From the NCBI GenBank assembly GCA_002415855.1, contig DIAS01000058.1, forward strand, positions 1-8,244: DNA of 8,244 nucleotides, read 5' to 3'. The position numbers were made by a program, and so were the translations under genes. This DNA is from Bacteroidales bacterium UBA5072 (lineage in GTDB: Bacteria; Bacteroidota; Bacteroidia; Bacteroidales; UBA10428). Positions 1 to 7,161 of this stretch are shown here, piece after piece; position 1 is the first letter of the stretch, and each line of letters starts with the position of its first letter. The notes beneath the pieces are model-generated. The model was not told the origin of the DNA. It was given only the letters and a program-made list of their open reading frames with translations, and ran no database searches.

Positions 1-1
1 A

Positions 2-826
2 CTCGGCTTCAACCTGTATTCCAACAAAAACGAGCTGATAGCCCTTGCTTCAGGACAAACAAGGGATGAAGCCAACTGGTGGTTTGTAGGCTATCCCATT
101 AATGTAATCTTCGACAACGAGAAAATAGGACTCTGGCAGGAGGGAGATGAGTATCTGAGCATTCTGGAACCGGGAGGGAATGTAGGTATGATTAAGGTGA
201 AATATGTCGGTGATTACAACGAGGATGGCACACCAACAAGAAAAATCGGACCCGAAGACCGTCAAATCATGAGCGTAGACCCTGATTTTATGGGTGGTTT
301 TAACACCCGCCTGGCATACAAAGGATTTGACCTGACAGCTGTCGGCGCATTCAAGAGCGGAGGCATCCTCATCAGTACCCTCTACTCGGCATCAGGCTAC
401 CTCAACCTGATGACCGGCCGCAGGGGGAACGTAAAGGTGGACTACTGGACACCGGAGAACACCGACGCCAAGTATCCAAATCCAGCCGGCCTGTTAAGCG
501 GTGACAATCCAAAGTATGGCAGTACCCTGGGTTATTTCGATGCGTCATACTTGAAGATACGTACCGTTTCACTTGGCTATAACATCGATAGTAACAACTG
601 GGTCAAAAACGCAGGTATTAGCAGATTGAGGCTTTACGTAACTGTACAGAACCCCTTTGTATTGTTCTCACCCTACTTCAAAGAATCAGGAATGGATCCT
701 GAAACCAATTCATACGGCAACGAAAATGCGGCAACAACAGGTACTTACCAGAGACGTCTGCTGACAATAGGCACTAACACACCTTCGACACGCAACTACT
801 TAATAGGTATTGATTTGACATTTTAA
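2..826 (+). CDS. SusC/RagA-family TonB-dependent outer membrane transporter, C-terminal part (5' truncated by window edge)
   Basis: The reading frame is open from base 2 with no start codon needed and gives the last 274 residues of a SusC-type protein; family members are usually about 1,000 residues, so roughly three quarters lie outside the window. Seen: a segment reading WFVGYPINVIFDNEKIGLWQ, the later stretch DYWTPENTDAKYPNP, then STLGYFDASYLKIRTVSLGY, and a final strand YLIGIDLTF ending in phenylalanine, the usual outer-membrane barrel end signal. These are hallmark C-terminal motifs of SusC barrels. Known of the family: the barrel pairs with a SusD lipoprotein lid and imports oligosaccharides using TonB energy. 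The SusD gene follows 12 bases downstream, so the two are almost certainly one operon. The substrate cannot be read from this part; the neighbouring xylanase suggests xylan-type oligosaccharides, which is inference. Confidence 0.95.
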   Translation, partial: LGFNLYSNKNELIALASGQTRDEANWWFVGYPINVIFDNEKIGLWQEGDEYLSILEPGGNVGMIKVKYVGDYNEDGTPTRKIGPEDRQIMSVDPDFMGGFNTRLAYKGFDLTAVGAFKSGGILISTLYSASGYLNLMTGRRGNVKVDYWTPENTDAKYPNPAGLLSGDNPKYGSTLGYFDASYLKIRTVSLGYNIDSNNWVKNAGISRLRLYVTVQNPFVLFSPYFKESGMDPETNSYGNENAATTGTYQRRLLTIGTNTPSTRNYLIGIDLTF

Positions 827-838
827 AAAAGAATAATA

Positions 839-2788
839 ATGAAAAGTATACATATAAAAACTTGTATAGGAACAGCTGCATTGGTGTTGTTCCTGGCGGC
901 GTGCACTGATATTTTGGAAGAACAACCGCGAAGTATTTATACTCCCGATTATTTCAAAACCGAGAAAGGTGTTATGGGAGGATTAACTGCAATGTACGCC
1001 CACCTGCGCTACATATACGGGCAAGCCTACTACTATAACGCCTGCCTGACCGGTACCGATGAAGCAACATATGCTCAGAGTGCCGATGCAAACTTTAAGG
1101 ACCATGACTTTTCCGGAGTAGGGACGATATCTCCCACCAGTAGCCGTGCTGACGTATTATGGGGAGCCGCATTCGCTAACATCAACACCGCAAGTGGTGT
1201 GATTGAAAATGCTGCCGAAGTGGGAACCATTTCGGATGCTCTGGTTGCCGAAGCCAGATTCTTCCGCGCATTCGACTACTTTCAGCTGGTACAAACTTTC
1301 GGCGGAGTGCCTCTGGATTTGGGCTCAGGGGAACTGATGTTCAATACAACCCCAGTGAGAACCTCTGTGCGCAACACCGTACCGGAGGTCTATACCAGAG
1401 CCATTTTCCCGGACCTGCTGACAGCTATAAACGATTTACCGGAAACGGGGCGTGTAACCGGCGGTGCAACAAAAACACTTGCACGCCTTTATCTGGCAAA
1501 AGCTTACCTGACATACGCGTGGTGGCTGGAAAACCCAAACAGCATTCCTACTTATCCAGCGAGTGACCGGAGCGACCCTGATGGACATAATGCCCAGTGG
1601 TATTTTCAGGAGGCATATAACGTGGCAACAACCGCCATTGATAATCCGGGACCATTCGGTCTGCAGGCAACGTACTACGACGTTAACCTTGCCCAAAACG
1701 ACCGCAATAAGGAAATACTCCTGTATGCGGACCACACAGAAAAAAGCGAATTTTATAACGCATCCAGTCTTACTTATGGTAGTGGAGCAGCTCCGGATAA
1801 CTTCGCCGTTTGGATGATGACGTGGAACTATACAACCATCAGAAGTGCTACGACAACAGATTGGAGCAAAGTCATAAGTTCTGTCGCGCGTGAAGCTTCG
1901 CAGCCATTGGGACGTCCATGGACACGCATGTGCCCTCCTATCGGAGTAATTGAAAACACCTTTGCCGACAAAACCAATGATTCCCGTTACGACGGGACCT
2001 TTACAACCGTTTACCGTGGCAACTGGCCTAAAAATAACGACCCTAATGCTTTTGTATATAATGCAAACAATATCCAGGTTTACCCGGGTCAGCCAATACT
2101 AACCTTTCTGAATGAAGAACCGGGTACACCTATTGATTACTCCAACTCGGTATATAAAAGCAATATCGGGGCAGGTGTATTGCCCGGTAGAGCCGATTTT
2201 GTGGTATCGCCCCGCGGAATCAGCAGGATAAAATATCCGGGGTTATGGAAGCTAGGTGTCTACCGCACAGATAATGGCACCGGATTGGGACAACCTAATG
2301 CAGCAAGTACCCGTCCTTTCAACATTGCCAAATTCTCGGAGCTCTATTTGATAGCTGCCGAAGCGGCTGTGAAAGGCGCAACTACACTAGCTAGTAAAAG
2401 CGCTTATGATTTGATCAATGTTCTTCGTGCTCGTGCCGGAAAATGGCGCTGGGACAACAATGGGAATGTAGCCAAAGTGCAAGACAATAGTGCTGCTATG
2501 ATCGCTGCCACACCGGCAACTATAACCATTGATTATATCCTGGCAGAACGTTCGCGCGAATTCTTTGGTGAAGGTTACCGATGGTTCGATCTGGTGCGTA
2601 CGCAAACATGGGAAGATATCGCTGCAACATACGAAATTTGCGGAACCGCCTGGGGAGACCATACACCGGTATTGGTAACGCGTACTATTGAACCTTATCA
2701 CTATCTGCGCCCCATTCCACAGGGACAGCTGGAAGGTATGGAGATGACCGCCGATGAAAAAGCTGCTTATCAAAACCCAGGTTATTAA
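839..2788 (+). CDS. SusD/RagB-family surface glycan-binding lipoprotein
   Basis: A 649-residue lipoprotein. Residues 1-22 form a lipoprotein signal with a lipobox LAAC, so Cys22 would be acylated; Asp and a Glu pair follow soon after, compatible with the surface-export signal of Bacteroidota lipoproteins. SusD signatures are the early DILEEQPRS segment, helical TPR-like repeats (for example around VAEARFFRAFDYFQLV), the strongly conserved ILAERSREFFGEGYRWFDLV at about residues 567-586, and the C-terminal YLRPIPQ...QNPGY. Its role is to bind oligosaccharides and act as the lid of the SusC barrel. At 649 residues it is somewhat longer than many SusD proteins. The start is set by the lipoprotein signal and by the 12-base gap after susC. 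The upstream context is AT-rich with no good Shine-Dalgarno, as is normal in this phylum. The preferred glycan is not visible in the sequence. Confidence 0.96.
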   Translation: MKSIHIKTCIGTAALVLFLAACTDILEEQPRSIYTPDYFKTEKGVMGGLTAMYAHLRYIYGQAYYYNACLTGTDEATYAQSADANFKDHDFSGVGTISPTSSRADVLWGAAFANINTASGVIENAAEVGTISDALVAEARFFRAFDYFQLVQTFGGVPLDLGSGELMFNTTPVRTSVRNTVPEVYTRAIFPDLLTAINDLPETGRVTGGATKTLARLYLAKAYLTYAWWLENPNSIPTYPASDRSDPDGHNAQWYFQEAYNVATTAIDNPGPFGLQATYYDVNLAQNDRNKEILLYADHTEKSEFYNASSLTYGSGAAPDNFAVWMMTWNYTTIRSATTTDWSKVISSVAREASQPLGRPWTRMCPPIGVIENTFADKTNDSRYDGTFTTVYRGNWPKNNDPNAFVYNANNIQVYPGQPILTFLNEEPGTPIDYSNSVYKSNIGAGVLPGRADFVVSPRGISRIKYPGLWKLGVYRTDNGTGLGQPNAASTRPFNIAKFSELYLIAAEAAVKGATTLASKSAYDLINVLRARAGKWRWDNNGNVAKVQDNSAAMIAATPATITIDYILAERSREFFGEGYRWFDLVRTQTWEDIAATYEICGTAWGDHTPVLVTRTIEPYHYLRPIPQGQLEGMEMTADEKAAYQNPGY

Positions 2789-2800
2789 TGAGATAGAATA

Positions 2801-2957
2801 ATGAGGCTGTTTCAAAAGTTAATTTCTTTAATTATAATCCTTAGAGTGACTTTGTGTAACACTTCGTGATCCTTTGTGGTTTAATAATTAAGAATTAACC
2901 ACAAAGTATATCAAAGGTTACTCAAAGGGTCACTATGGGATTTTAAGACGGCCTCAT
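2801..2957. repeat. Nested palindromic repeat element (MITE/REP-like) in the susD-xylanase spacer
   Basis: The outer arms at 2801-2817 (ATGAGGCTGTTTCAAAA) and 2941-2957 are complementary at 14 of 17 positions. Inside them is a second imperfect inverted repeat: GTGAC 2846-2850 with 2929-2933, TTTG 2851-2854 with 2923-2926, GTAAC 2856-2860 with 2917-2921, and a perfect 10-bp stem CTTTGTGGTT 2872-2881 with 2897-2906 around a 15-base loop. The left inner arm contains three CTTYGTG heptads starting at 2850, 2862 and 2872, mirrored by CAAAG units on the right arm. No reading frame is convincing here. From memory, CTTTGTGGTT-type palindromes and GAGGCTG-type ends recur in Bacteroidota genomes, which supports a small non-autonomous mobile element; no clear target-site duplication is visible. 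As RNA it could also form a long hairpin after susD and act as a terminator or 3' stabiliser. Confidence 0.7.
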
Positions 2958-2997
2958 CTATATTTATATTAGGTAGAAATACTACAGGTAAAAAATA

Positions 2998-4116
2998 ATG
3001 CCGGAAAAGGGTAAAAAAGTGTTTTTATTACCTCTGCTATTTGTATATTTCATTGGAGCAGCTTCCTGCAATAATGATGATTCACCTGCGGATGGGGAAA
3101 AACGCCCGAAGAACATCGCTGAATACAACAAGTGTGATGAGGGATTAAAGGATTACTACACTCCTGAAGATTACTTTTACATGGGAGTTGCTATATCTCC
3201 ATCATTCATTGACAACCAGGAAAAGGTAAATCTTATCAGCCGCCATTTCAACAGTATTACAGCCGATAATGACATGAAATGGTCAAACCTCCAGCCGACA
3301 GAAGGCAACTTCAACTTTGCCAGAGCAGATAAAATCGTTGCTTTTGCCGAAGCCAACGGAATGAAAGTAAGGGGACACTGTCTTTGCTGGCACAATCAGG
3401 TACCATCATGGATCTTCAAGGACGGACAGGCAACTGCATCCAGGGAGCTCGTTATGCAGCGGTTGCGCACTCATATTACAACTGTCATGACTCATTTCAA
3501 AGGCAAGGTGTATGCATGGGATGTCGTGAATGAGGCTATCGATGACGGGGATTCAAATTACAGGTCTTCACAGTGGTATAATATATGCGGAGAAGATTAT
3601 ATTTTTGAGGCCTTTGAAGCTGCCAGAGCAGCTGATCCTGATGCAATACTCTTTTATAATGATTATACAGCCATAGATCCTGTCAAAAGAGATAAGATTT
3701 ATAATCTTCTGGTTAAGCTTAAAGCACGAAATCTTATTGATGGAATGGGTCTTCAGGGGCACTGGAATATCAGCTATCCTTCAAACTCCCTGATCAATGA
3801 TGCAATTAGCAAGTATACATCTTTAGGACTTGAGGTTCAGATCACCGAATTGGATGTTTCAGTATATACTTCCAATTCTGATCCTCAAAGCGCTTATACT
3901 GATAATCTTGAGCAAAAGCAGACAATAGCATACGAGAGGTATTTTAATGCATTCAGGACTTTCAAAGATGCTATCACCGGAGTAACTTTCTGGGGACTGG
4001 CTGACGATTACACATGGCTTGATAATTTTCCGGTTACCGGGAGGAAAAACTATCCTTTGCTTTTTAATGTAAATCTTGATCCCAAACCGGCATATTTTGA
4101 AATAATTGATTTTTAG
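2998..4116 (+). CDS. GH10 endo-1,4-beta-xylanase, predicted lipoprotein
   Basis: A 372-residue single-domain glycoside hydrolase family 10 enzyme that cleaves internal beta-1,4 bonds of xylan. Residues 1-24 are a basic then hydrophobic signal ending AASC, a slightly atypical lipobox with Cys24, followed by NNDDSPAD, so surface or periplasmic anchoring is likely. GH10 landmarks are all present and in order: MKWSNLQPTEG (93-103), GHCLCWH (126-132), WDVVNEAI with acid/base Glu179, FYNDYT (219-224), GLQGHW (251-256), ITELDV with nucleophile Glu284, and FWGLADDYTW (331-340). The 105-residue gap between the two catalytic glutamates is normal for the family. There is no carbohydrate-binding module. 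The motif usually written EN.MKW reads DNDMKW here, placing Asp90 where a subsite -2 Glu is common. The gene starts 40 bases after the palindromic element and ends before a strong terminator. A cellulase or mixed-specificity GH10 is less likely. Confidence 0.95.
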   Translation: MPEKGKKVFLLPLLFVYFIGAASCNNDDSPADGEKRPKNIAEYNKCDEGLKDYYTPEDYFYMGVAISPSFIDNQEKVNLISRHFNSITADNDMKWSNLQPTEGNFNFARADKIVAFAEANGMKVRGHCLCWHNQVPSWIFKDGQATASRELVMQRLRTHITTVMTHFKGKVYAWDVVNEAIDDGDSNYRSSQWYNICGEDYIFEAFEAARAADPDAILFYNDYTAIDPVKRDKIYNLLVKLKARNLIDGMGLQGHWNISYPSNSLINDAISKYTSLGLEVQITELDVSVYTSNSDPQSAYTDNLEQKQTIAYERYFNAFRTFKDAITGVTFWGLADDYTWLDNFPVTGRKNYPLLFNVNLDPKPAYFEIIDF

Positions 4117-4182
4117 TATTAATTCAGAAGCCTGATATAGTTTTCATTATTTTGAACGGGTAGGATAGGTTAGGGTTAGAGC

Positions 4183-4228
4183 CTGAGGCCGACCTGACAA
4201 AGGAAGGCCTCAGCTTTAATTTTTTTTT
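4183..4228 (+). terminator. Intrinsic (rho-independent) terminator of the xylanase gene
   Basis: A perfect 8-bp GC-rich stem, CTGAGGCC (4183-4190) with GGCCTCAG (4206-4213), encloses a 15-base loop and is followed by CTTTAA and nine consecutive T residues (4220-4228). The T tract lies only on the plus-strand 3' side, so it serves the xylanase transcript. The minus-strand esterase ending at 4254 would read through the hairpin without a U tract. It lies about 65 bases after the xylanase stop codon. Confidence 0.85.
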
Positions 4229-4253
4229 GGTTTAAATTAATGGTCTGATAGTT

Positions 4254-6230
4254 CTACCAGTTCAGACAAGCTTCAAAAGGAGAAGCTGGTAATCCTTCAA
4301 TATTATACAAATTAGCACATGCGGGATTATCAGCCCAGGCATATCTCACACATATCGGATCTTTTATTTCCTCACTCCATACAATCACATGGTTTTTATA
4401 GATTCTTGCTTCTGCCCAGACAAATTTTCTATCGGCTCCTGCGATTGCGAAATGATTTAAATCACCTCCTCCTTTAATTTCTAAACCACTGCCAATGTGA
4501 TCAAATTCTATATTTAAACTGTCTGCTTCTTTTACAAATGATTTATAAACAGGACCTGAGTACACGATCTTTTCATTTCCATAAGCCAGTTTCCTTGCAG
4601 CCAGGGCTAATCTTTCGCCGACAACCTTCTTTTCAAGCGGGTGGATATCGTTCCATTCGCCCACATCAATTGTAACCGCCATAGCTGTATTTGTTACTGA
4701 TAATGATTTAAGCTGTCCGTATCTTAATTCTGCCCATTGACTTTCGGAAGGCAGATACTGAACCTCCATGAAATTTGGTAATTGAACAAATAAGAAGGGT
4801 ATATTACCCTGCTTCCATTTATTTCTCCAATCATTTATAAGCGCAGGCAGAAGTTGCTGATATTCTTTGGGTTTATTTGTGTTTGCTTCACCCTGATACC
4901 ATAAAATGCCTTTTATCCGGTAGTTTATTAATGGTGCAACCATAGTATTATAAAGTCCTGTTGGTTCGTTCTGCATCGAAATTACCGGAGAACCTGTTCC
5001 TGATCCGGGAGTAACTTGTCTGAACACCTGTCCAACCTTGAATAACCATTCACCACGCAAATCAATGCTGTCGGTGCCTGCAACAAGATAATAAGGTTTG
5101 TCGGGTACAAATCCTCCTTTTCCGGCATTGTTTGTCACCCTGATCACAATAATATTTTTACCTTCTTTCAGTAAGCCGGCTGGCAGGTTATACCTTCTGG
5201 GAGGATACTGATAGGTAATAGATCCTGTAAGAACTCCGTTCACGTAAACATTATCAGCATCAACTATACGTCCAAGAAAGAGTTTTGCAGGTTTTCCGGT
5301 CATTGATTCTGGAACATTGATCTCTTTTCTGAACCAGACGATCCCATTCAGTCCTTTCACGCCCTGATCATCCCAGTATCCCGGGAGCCAGTATTTATGC
5401 CAGCCTTCAGGTACATAGGAAACGTCGTACCAGGCGATAGGACCACTTTTGCCCTTGTCCACTGACCTGGAATTTGAGGCCGGCGCCTCTCCTGTTCCAG
5501 GTCTTCTTCCGGCTGATCTTAATATTGGATTAAGATAAGCAGTATCCTTAAGTTTCTCAATCCTGGATATCACCTGAGGAAACCCTTTAAGTCCTTCCTC
5601 GCTGGTCCATGCTTCTATAGGCGTTCCCCCAACACTTGAGTTGATAATTCCAATTGGAACCCTATACTCATTGTAAATACTTCTGGCGAAGAAAAAAGTT
5701 ACAGCCCCAAATCCCAGTACATTTTCAGGAGACGATGAGATCCATTTTCCTGCCGGCATTTCTTTATGGGCTGAGGTGATGTCTGATGCTGTCGGGATAA
5801 AGAAATTCCTAATCTCCGGATAATTTGCAGAAGCTATGTCAGTAGGATATTTTTCCTTTACCCTTTCCATGTTCAGAACCATGTTTGACTGACCTGAACA
5901 GAACCATACATCGCCGACTAAAATGTCATTAATAGTGATAATATTGTTTCCTTTTACCTGCATTGTGTATGGTCCTCCTTCTTTCATAGGAGGCAAAACA
6001 ATCTTCCAGTCTCCTTCGGAAGAGGTAATAGTACTGACTGTTCTTTTATTGAATTTAACCTGCACCTTCTCTCCGGGAGTTGCCCAACCCCAGATTAATA
6101 ATTTTGTATCTCTCTGCAGGACCATACCATCACTTACCAGAACAGGAAGTCTGACATTAGCCTGTAATAAAATAGGTAGTATGAAAAGCAGCAGGCTGAT
6201 CATAAAAAGTTGGTTGATCGGCTTTTTCAT
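4254..6230 (-). CDS. Secreted SGNH/SASA-family carbohydrate acetylesterase with inserted jelly-roll domain (CE20-like; usually annotated sialate O-acetylesterase)
   Basis: A 658-residue protein with a type I signal peptide (MKKP then a hydrophobic run, cleavage probably near Ala24). Residues 25-100 form an N-terminal beta-sandwich with the family motif SDGMVLQRDTKLLIWGWA. The SGNH hydrolase core follows: VWFCSGQSNM (108-117, nucleophile Ser115), GGTPIEAW (201-208), ILWYQGEANT (442-451), and NDIHPLEKKVVGERLALAA with Asp528 and catalytic His530. Between about residues 240 and 405 the core is interrupted by a beta-rich module containing VWFRKEINVP and NVYVNGVLTG, like the sugar-binding jelly rolls of GH2 enzymes. 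This split architecture resembles the CE20 acetylesterases acting on hemicellulose. Family labels point to sialic acid, but no sialidase or NAN gene is nearby and a xylanase gene converges on it, so deacetylation of xylan or xylo-oligosaccharides is my inference. All catalytic blocks look intact. Confidence 0.9.
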   Translation of the reverse strand: MKKPINQLFMISLLLFILPILLQANVRLPVLVSDGMVLQRDTKLLIWGWATPGEKVQVKFNKRTVSTITSSEGDWKIVLPPMKEGGPYTMQVKGNNIITINDILVGDVWFCSGQSNMVLNMERVKEKYPTDIASANYPEIRNFFIPTASDITSAHKEMPAGKWISSSPENVLGFGAVTFFFARSIYNEYRVPIGIINSSVGGTPIEAWTSEEGLKGFPQVISRIEKLKDTAYLNPILRSAGRRPGTGEAPASNSRSVDKGKSGPIAWYDVSYVPEGWHKYWLPGYWDDQGVKGLNGIVWFRKEINVPESMTGKPAKLFLGRIVDADNVYVNGVLTGSITYQYPPRRYNLPAGLLKEGKNIIVIRVTNNAGKGGFVPDKPYYLVAGTDSIDLRGEWLFKVGQVFRQVTPGSGTGSPVISMQNEPTGLYNTMVAPLINYRIKGILWYQGEANTNKPKEYQQLLPALINDWRNKWKQGNIPFLFVQLPNFMEVQYLPSESQWAELRYGQLKSLSVTNTAMAVTIDVGEWNDIHPLEKKVVGERLALAARKLAYGNEKIVYSGPVYKSFVKEADSLNIEFDHIGSGLEIKGGGDLNHFAIAGADRKFVWAEARIYKNHVIVWSEEIKDPICVRYAWADNPACANLYNIEGLPASPFEACLNW

Positions 6231-6334
6231 GTTACAAGATTATTTTGATAATACTCAGTTGAAATTTTTTGAGAATTGCATGAAGTTATCTTATATTATT
6301 GTTTAAAAGCAGTTTGTAAATAACAAGGGTAAAA

Positions 6335-6366
6335 CTCCATATTTTGGTGGTCAATACATCCATCTT
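6335..6366 (+). repeat. Degenerate copy of the IS21-like terminal repeat seen at 8205-8237
   Basis: Aligned with 8205-8237 in the same orientation, this stretch shows 26 identities, 6 mismatches and one single-base gap. The best shared blocks are CTCC, ATTTTGG, GGTCAA, ATCC and TCTT. It lies in the spacer between the two minus-strand genes and reaches into the stop codon of the membrane protein (6365-6367). It may be a decayed insertion-sequence end; no transposase is present beside it. Confidence 0.5.
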
Positions 6367-6868
6367 ACCAATATTTCATTGACCATACCGTAAACAGGAA
6401 TGCAAGAATTCCGATCATTAGAGTTAATGATAACTTTATAGAAGTAATAAAAAGTACTTTTTTAAAATTATGACCCTTCAAAATAACATATCTGATAAAA
6501 AATGGCATGAGAAATGTCAGGCTGTAGGCAAAAAATGTTGTTGGTTTATAAAGCTCTTCAGGTATCTTTCTATATACTGCATAAAAAAAATAATCCTGGA
6601 CAATCCCTGTAAGCAAAAAACTCAATGCCATAAAGAAGGTATCTTTATTCCACTTGTTTCCTGGAACATGTTTTAAACAATAAAATGCTATATATCCCCA
6701 TAGGACAGTACTAAGAATCATTGTTATAATTCCAAGTGTTCTGCTTAAAATCCATGGAAAAACAACCAGTGCATTGCTGACCCAATAGAGCGAAAATCCA
6801 ATAAGAATATACCAGAGAAGTCTTCTGGGAAAAGACGATCCATGAAAATTATGTTGATCATCAACCAT
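6365..6868 (-). CDS. Hypothetical small integral membrane protein (about five predicted spans)
   Basis: I do not recognise the family. The 167-residue product has a short polar N-terminus (MVDDQHNFHGSSFPRR) and then hydrophobic segments at about 17-40, 45-66, 78-99, 108-129 and 137-160. Basic residues sit at several segment ends, for example GHNFKK before the last one. It is rich in aromatic residues (Phe, Trp, Tyr). A good Shine-Dalgarno sequence supports the start. There is no signal peptide beyond the first span, no enzyme motif and no conserved charged cluster that would suggest a transporter mechanism. It lies 134 bases upstream of the acetylesterase on the same strand, so co-transcription is possible but not compelling given the repeat in the gap. 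Coding is supported by its length in AT-rich DNA, the hydrophobic pattern and the RBS. It could be an inner-membrane DUF protein common in this phylum. Confidence 0.75.
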   Translation of the reverse strand: MVDDQHNFHGSSFPRRLLWYILIGFSLYWVSNALVVFPWILSRTLGIITMILSTVLWGYIAFYCLKHVPGNKWNKDTFFMALSFLLTGIVQDYFFYAVYRKIPEELYKPTTFFAYSLTFLMPFFIRYVILKGHNFKKVLFITSIKLSLTLMIGILAFLFTVWSMKYW

Positions 6869-7161
6869 TATTATTTCCTTTTTACTAAGATATGAAAAAC
6901 CTGCGTCATGTCATTTTTTATTCTGATGTCAGATTTAAATATGGAGTCTTATAATGCCTTGACATTTTTTTGCATCTGCTCCCGGAGCCTGACTACCTCG
7001 GTGAGTCGTTCTAACCAAAAAGTAATATCTGCAATTTGAGTATGGAACTGTTACAGGAAGTTCATCGAAAAAAATGACCTGAGGCGTATCTGATAAAAAA
7101 AATGAATATCTTACATTTTGTATCAATTGATATAATTTTCACGAAAAATCAAAATAATGAT
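6869..7161. other. Divergent intergenic region between membrane protein and aldo/keto reductase
   Basis: These 293 bases separate two divergently read genes and should hold both promoters, but I cannot find a convincing pair of Bacteroidota promoter boxes (TTTG and TAnnTTTG at proper spacing). An AT-rich background is broken by a GC-rich patch at about 6972-7010, which contains the odd-centred palindrome GCTCCCGGAGC (6978-6988). A 63-codon minus-strand frame spans 6935-7126, but its product matches nothing I know. The patch may be the remnant of a lost gene or an operator; neither is shown. Confidence 0.4.
6874..6880 (-). promoter_or_regulatory. Shine-Dalgarno site of the membrane protein gene
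   Basis: Read on the minus strand this is AAGGAAA, five bases before the ATG at 6868. It is the clearest purine-rich RBS in the window, where the other starts have only AT-rich leaders, and it fixes the start of the 167-residue protein. Confidence 0.6.

Noticed and set aside
1436..1735. 99-codon minus-strand open frame inside susD
   Set aside because: Antisense shadow of the SusD frame with no recognisable domain or start context.
2387..2815. 142-codon minus-strand open frame over the end of susD
   Set aside because: It lies opposite strongly conserved SusD coding sequence, has no family features, and is best explained as an antisense shadow.
5923..6306. 127-codon plus-strand open frame opposite the acetylesterase N-terminus
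   Set aside because: Its hydrophobic look comes from the complement of the esterase signal peptide and beta-sandwich; there is no RBS or family match.
6334..6947. 11-base perfect inverted repeat ACTCCATATTT (6334-6344) and its complement (6937-6947) flanking the membrane protein gene
   Set aside because: Several such 11-base pairs are expected by chance in 8 kb of AT-rich DNA, and the match does not extend. The left copy overlaps the IS21-like repeat, which explains it better.
6972..7030. Possible tRNA in the GC-rich patch
   Set aside because: I could not find a T-loop consensus, acceptor stem pairing or anticodon arm on either strand.
7102..7161. Upstream in-frame ATG at 7102 as the start of the aldo/keto reductase
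   Set aside because: It would add 20 residues before the Met that begins a normal Tat signal and would bury the twin arginines about 28 residues in; the start at 7162 gives a standard signal length.
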